From Juglans regia (lineage: Eukaryota > Streptophyta > Magnoliopsida > Fagales > Juglandaceae), in NCBI RefSeq assembly GCF_001411555.2, contig NC_049915.1:16692640-16756639 (forward strand): a DNA stretch of 64,000 bases. Reading direction: 5' to 3'. Below, piece by piece: positions 59,150 to 64,000 of this stretch. Position 1 is the stretch's first letter, and the number at the start of each line of letters is the position of its first letter. Under the pieces are notes generated by a model that did no database searches, was not told where the DNA came from, and worked only from the letters and a program-made list of their open reading frames with translations. Both the position numbers and the translations under genes were made by a program.

Positions 59150-61551
59150 TGAATGCCAACATAGAATATTCAAATAATGAGTATGATGAGATATGAATTG
59201 ATAAGGAAATTAGAGGTGATGAAATTGAGAACCAACTGTTGGAATGCAATTCTCATCCATAAAAGAAGTGCATGCTTACTATATGAAGTATAGTAAAAAG
59301 AAGGGGTTTGCAGTATCCAAAAGAAATTCTAGTAAGGATGACGATGAAACAATAAAATGGTTTTGATTAGCATGTGCGCGAGGACGCACATCAAAGAGTA
59401 GGGTTGTCAATGTTATGAAATTAAGACAAACAATAAAGATGGGTGTAAGGGTATGATTAATGCAGTATTCAATGATGAAGGAGGATATATTATATCTAAG
59501 GTGATATTGGATCACACACACAGATGTAGTCCAGGAAAGTCAAGATATTTCAGATGTTTTAAGAAGATTGGTGCTCATGTTGCTAAGAGACTTGAAATAA
59601 ATGACGAGACAAGAATAAGGTTGTTCAAAAATTTCAAGTCTGTGGTTGTTGAGGCGGGCGGTTATGAGAATGTAACACTGGGGGAGTGTTGAAACTACAT
59701 TGACAATGCACGATGACTTCGCCTCAGGGTTGGAGGCAGTGTAGCTCTATGTAACTATTTCGAAGATATGCAAAAAAAAAAAATCCAGAATTTTATTATA
59801 AGATAGACGTTGACAATGAGATGTAGTTAAAGAATGTGTTTTGGGCAAACGCCCGAAATAGAGTTGTGTATGAATCATTTGGGAATGTGATTACATTTGA
59901 TACAACATATCTGACTATTGCGTATAAAATGTCTTTTGTACCATTCATGGGTGTGAACCACCATGGACAGTCAATCCTACTAAGATACGAATTGATATCC
60001 AGTGAAGACGCAGATAAATTCAAGTGGTTATTTCAGTCATGGTTGCAATGTATGAATAACCAACCGCCAAATGCAATCATCACAAACCAAGACAAGGCCA
60101 TGAAATTTGCAATCTCGAGTATGTTTCCAACATCTAGGCATTGATTCTGCTTGTGGCATATAATGAAAAAACTTCCTGAAAAGTTTGGATCACATTGTCG
60201 ATATGGGAAAATCAAGAGTACTATACATAGGTGTGTTTATGACTCTTTCAGTCAACATGAGTTTGAGGAACATTGGTGATGTATGCTTGATACATATAAT
60301 TTGCATGAAAATGCATGGTTGGTATTACTATATAGTGATCGTCATTTTTGGGTCCCAGCCTATGTTAAAGACTCATTCTGGGTGGGAATGTCAACTACAC
60401 AGCGAAGTGATGGAATTAATGCATTTTTCGACGACTACGTTCACTCTAGAACAACTCTGAAGCAATTTGTTAACTAATATGATTCGGAACTTAGGAGGAA
60501 GGTAGAGAATAAAACAATTGCTAACTTCAAATCCTTTAACACAGACATTCCTTGCATTAGTCGTTATCCTCTTAAGAAGCAATTTCAAATTGCATATAGT
60601 CTTGCTAAGTTCAAAGAAGTACAAGAGGAATTGAAATGATTTCTATATTTGACTACTAAGGAGATGGGGTGTGAGGATGGTATATATACGTTTGTTGTTG
60701 TGGATGAGGTTCAAGTTGGTGATGACTTCTTAAAACATGTAATCTTTAATGTCAAAATTGTTTAAGATCCCCTTAATGTGAAATGCAGCTGTAAGTTATT
60801 TGAGTTTAGGGGTATTTTGTGCGGGCACGCTCTCTGTATCTTAACTCAGATGGACCAACATACAATACCATCAAAATACATCTTGGATCAGTGGAGGAAA
60901 GATATTAAGCGAAAATAAACATTCGAGAAAAGTAGTTATGACACTAATAGCATCGACGATGTGCAAAGGTACGGTAGGATTCAAAATTTCTTCTATGAAT
61001 TGTGTTCCAATGCTTCAAAGGCCAAGAGCAATTGTGTTAAATTGATTAGCCAAATAGAACAGTTGAAGACGCAGTACCTTGATATTGTTGATCATGATAC
61101 TAGCAACACAGCTTATACAACTACTTCTATGGAGGGCACGACATGTAGAGTTCTCAGTCCGTTGGTAGTTCAGAGTAAGGGAAGACCACCGTCTAAGAGA
61201 AAAGTGCACTCCTCTAAGAAGAGTTATAAGAAATCTAGTATGAAAAGACGATTACACCACAACAAAATTGAGGTTCCTTTTTATTAATTCGTTTATGATT
61301 CAACATATTTTTCATTTATTGTTTTGCGGTTTTTTATTTCAGTTATTTTAAAATTATATTTTTATCACTAGGATCAACAAAGTCAAGTTTGGACACATGC
61401 GCTAGATTTTTTTTCAACTCTTTCGACTGCTCTTCACTCACAGGTAATGTAAAATTAACTTATTTTGGTAATCTTTTTAGTGAATTGCGTTGTTGCTATT
61501 AACATTTTTCTTATACCCCTATAGGAGTCAACTTCAGAGGCTTTTCATTAG
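59150..61551 (+). pseudogene. FAR1-type MULE transposase, broken
   Basis: Mutator-type transposase of the FAR1/FHY3 family; it would bind and cut the element ends. Pieces in order: a FAR1 N-terminal DNA-binding part (59245-59455, FSSIKEVHAYYMKYSKKKGFAV) with an in-frame stop; its second half in another frame (59422-59692, GCKGMINAV ... DHTHRCSPGK); the catalytic MULE domain (59836-60144, FWANARNRVVYESFGNVITFD, GVNHHGQSILL, IITNQDKAM), ended by a stop; then CLWHIMKKLPEKF, a break, and MSTTQRSDGINAFFDDY (60389-60477). A SWIM zinc finger (about 60778-60840, KCSCKLFEFRGILCGHAL) and a basic tail (60961-61287) follow. Two small downstream exons are likely (61372-61443 and 61525-61551). At least six stops or frameshifts break it, so it cannot be active. 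Confidence 0.85.
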
Positions 61552-61752
61552 GACTTCAGTGCGTTTTGATTGGTAGAGGATATGAGACAAATTTGTGTCA
61601 GTTATTACTTGTTTTGTAATTTTGAAATCTTGGGATTTTATTGAACCTATTTTTGTAACTCTTTGTTAATGTAAGCACTCGTGGTTTTCCTCAATTGATG
61701 TAAGCGCTCGTGATTTTTGTAAATCTTTGTTGATGCAATATCATAATCGCAA

Positions 61753-62298
61753 TCATGCAATTTGGATTACAATAAAAATGCCTAAATAAAGTACCCATGA
61801 CATTAAAATTACTAAAACTACAATGACTCTCTCAACATTTCTTTTGCGCCTCTTAATCTCTATTTTTAGTCGATGTCGAGTTGTTTGTACATCTATTGCT
61901 AATTGTATCTTTTGAATCTCGATTTTTAAATGGTTGATTCTCTTCTCACCATATGATGCTATTATCGGGTCATACTAACCAAAATATCCGCAAGAATGAC
62001 CAGACAGCAAAACCAACCAACATATTAACAAACAAGGATTACTATTCACTTCTTAGCAAACAAGAGTGAAATAACATACCTCAAAGCTTTGGCAATTGAA
62101 AAATCGACGTTCGTTATTATCCTTCATATGCGCAGTTCGTCGACATGCTTTAATACCACAAAAGCATATTGGGTATTCATTTTGCCAAGAGTTTTTTAAG
62201 CGTGAGGTATTGCTAGTGTTACTACGTGCTTCAGACATTGTGTCAAGAGTTACATTTATTATGTTACTACCTCTAAAATGGATAACCTGAAATGTCAT
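61753..62298 (-). CDS. GRF-type zinc-finger protein carried by the MULE (possibly decayed)
   Basis: Two exons on the minus strand (62080-62298 and 61753-61974) give an open 146-residue protein. It has the first half of a GRF zinc finger (CFCGIKACRRTAHMKDNNERRFFNC), a charged helical stretch likely to be a coiled coil, and a C-terminal membrane segment (VIVVLVILMSWVLYLGIFIVI). This is the layout of plant proteins annotated as At4g04775-like. The intron (61975-62079) ends in sequence that reads HSCGYFG-stop-YDP, where GRF fingers have CGYFxWYD. The usual Trp codon is TAG, and this same TAG supplies the AG acceptor. The spliced protein therefore lacks the last zinc-binding Cys. Either the gene is a pseudogene with a single nonsense change, or splicing rescues a shortened protein. 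The function of such proteins is unknown. Confidence 0.6.
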
Positions 62299-62762
62299 TT
62301 TCTCTCATTAATAAAATGGATGGATCATATATCAATTTTGTGTATTGACATTTTTATTGCCCTCATATGAATGTACATTATATCCCAACTGCTTAATTCT
62401 CCCAAAAAGCCTATGATGAAATTTAGCACATTTTCTTCAACTAGTTCGAGACATTAAAACAAAGACGTGGTGGAGATAATGTATGCCATAATATCAGTTT
62501 CCAATAAAAGATATATGCCCTTACAATCGTAAAAACAATTCTGTCACAAGTAATACCATAAAAAAGAAAAAAAAATCTAGAAAATTACAGGTAGTAACGA
62601 TAATGTATGTAAGGGAAACAATAAACCAGTAGAAAAAGTTACACTAAACAGGAAGGCAAAGTCCAATACTCCAAAAGGAAAGAACAACTTTATATTCTAG
62701 CTGTTGTTACAACCTAAAACTCAGTACCAAGAAACAACTACATTTCATTTTGTAGTTCTTTG

Positions 62763-63355
62763 TGGCATTTTGTCGAGCACTTGGTGCTCAGAAAATCACC
62801 AACCATTGTGACCAACTGCCATAGCCAAACCCACCAACACTCAAAAGACCAACTTTTCGAATTCACCTCATTTAATCCTTCAACTACCCAAAAGAGCCAG
62901 AAACGAAGTTAAAAAGAAATTCAAAACTCAACAAAACTCAAAACCGAGTAAAAAAAAAAACCCAACAATGAGTCTCAAATTGGTACAACAAAACTCAAAA
63001 CTGAGTAAAAAAAAAATTCAAAACAACCAAAGCCAAAAAACAAAATGAAAAAAAAAGGGCATCAGCATCTTACATTAGAGAAGAACTGGGTAGTGATCGG
63101 CAAGTATGAGAGATGGGTTTACTGGATAAGGGAGATGGAGATGGAGATGCGAGGGAGGGGAGATAGAGACGTGGGGGAGATGGCGAATGAGTTTCAGTGG
63201 CCAAAGGGAGTCTTCGTGAGAGAGATCTGGGCAGAGGGAAAAAGACAAAAAAAAAAAAAAAAAAGGAAAGAAAGAAAGAAAAAAGACGGGAAGGCATTCC
63301 CACGTTAAACGGGAAAAGCAAACGAGAGCCTAAATCGGGCTCCCTAGCATTTTCC
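62763..63355 (-). repeat. right terminal inverted repeat of the MULE
   Basis: Partner of 58243-58850. The outermost bases are gctccctagcattttcc. It contains a G/A-rich tract with an A18 run at 63249-63266, matching the T-run of the left repeat. Confidence 0.85.
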
Positions 63356-64000
63356 TTTCATTAATGCAATCAAGTAATACATGACTTGTCAAGCTGAATC
63401 ACATACATAACTTCCTGGGACCATCCTCAATCCACACATACTCATTTTCTAAACACGTGCCTAGTTTTGCAGTAATTTGAGCAGTCTAGTTGCCACCTCT
63501 TCTTACAAAGCATAGTTTCCAACAAACATAGCAGAAATTAGATGTTGTATGTCATCAATCAGTTGAACCTTCTAAGAGAAATCATCATTGCTCCCATTAA
63601 CCGCATCAACAACTAGTTTTGCATCACCCTCGAAAAGCACCTGATGCAGATTCATCTCTTGGCATAGTTGAATGCCTTTGATGAGAGCATAGCACTCTGC
63701 TGAGAATGTAGAACATACATGCAACCTTGGAGTAGGCACCATAGTCTCAACCTCCCCCTTGATATTCCTTACCACAATGTCAATGCCCATTAACTGTTTT
63801 TCAAAATCATAAGCAACATCAAAATTGAGTTTACAAAAGGGGTTAGTTGGTGGATTCCACCTCATCTCAGTTACCTGTCGAGGAATACTATCAACATTAG
63901 ACATTGAGCATTGATGTATATCATGAAATACCTCAATATCATTTAATGCAGATCTAAGCAGAGCAAATGGGCTATTAAACTTGTTATTAAAAACAAAGCA
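63356..64000 (-). pseudogene. LINE fragment: RNase H domain and 3' region (cut by window end)
   Basis: Minus-strand reading from the window edge gives the C-terminal RNase H-like domain (RVT_3 type) common in plant non-LTR retrotransposons. It shows LNFDVAYDFE (first Asp), TFSAECYAL (Glu) and VLFEGDAKLVVDAV (second Asp), the D-E-D set. An in-frame TAG stops it just before 63572. The expected continuation (KVQLIDDIQHLISAMFVGNYAL) follows with another stop and a frameshift before RRGGN. The open frame continues past position 64000. Its 3' tail lies across the MULE at 58209-58242. Confidence 0.75.

Larger units (their letters stand above)
58243..63355. mobile_element. Mutator-like element (MULE), FAR1 type, 5.1 kb
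   Basis: The ends are long terminal inverted repeats: left 58243-58850 and right 62763-63355, alignable over about 600 bp, both starting ggaaaatgctagggagc from the outside. A 9-bp target duplication with one mismatch flanks the element. Inside are a decayed FAR1-type transposase on the plus strand and a two-exon GRF zinc-finger gene on the minus strand, tail to tail. The element sits inside a LINE 3' region. Part of the inner left repeat (about 58806-58848) is repeated at 58894-58935. The long repeats are still well matched, while the transposase has several stops and frameshifts. Such an element would depend on a transposase supplied in trans. Confidence 0.88.

Noticed and set aside
59836..60144. 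functional FAR1/FRS transcription factor gene
   Set aside because: The catalytic domain piece is open, but stops and frame changes on both sides and the flanking MULE inverted repeats make it a decayed transposase, not a domesticated host gene.

Overview
The window is nuclear DNA of a woody dicot. It is AT-rich, its genes are split by GT-AG introns, and it is loaded with plant transposons. A MITE family that opens with 'gtttggatagtgagatgagatg' recurs about ten times. From memory this is typical of Fagales such as walnut, pecan and oak, so that order is my guess. There are no bacterial-type features, no CRISPR array and no convincing tRNA or rRNA gene.

Four host genes can be read exon by exon with closed reading frames. 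A PIN1-type auxin efflux carrier lies on the minus strand (23760-26744, 6 exons, 604 aa). A C2-domain ABA-related (CAR) protein is on the minus strand (36398-38916, 3 exons, 181 aa). An HROB-like OB-fold protein, a homologous-recombination factor, is on the plus strand (41954-44707, 7 exons, 430 aa). A TOC64/OEP64-type chloroplast import docking receptor is on the minus strand (45841-57050, 13 exons, 590 aa). They do different jobs (auxin transport, ABA/membrane signalling, DNA repair, protein import) and do not form a functional cluster.

Positions 1-23400 form a gene desert. Its main structure is a diverged tandem segmental duplication (about 1477-5735 and 7496-9855) whose two copies carry different later insertions: gypsy and hAT-like pieces in the first copy, with CACTA, TRIM-LTR and copia pieces lying between the copies. 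From 10 to 23 kb there are microsatellites, palindromic MITEs and LTR remnants. Positions 27-36 kb and 39-42 kb are also intergenic, with MITEs, a SINE and a TRIM-like element.

The TOC64 introns are a showcase of small retroelements. They hold a complete TRIM, an Au-like SINE, a 5'-truncated LINE, an A-tailed insertion whose 16-bp target duplication copied the exon 6 splice donor, and a MITE. From 58.2 kb to the end there is a nested structure: a 5.1-kb Mutator-like element with about 600-bp terminal inverted repeats and a 9-bp target duplication sits in the 3' end of a minus-strand LINE. The Mutator-like element carries a decayed FAR1-type transposase and, convergent to it, a GRF zinc-finger gene. 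In that gene a nonsense codon seems to double as a splice acceptor. This nested element is the most interesting part of the window. All exon models are by eye; no similarity search was run.
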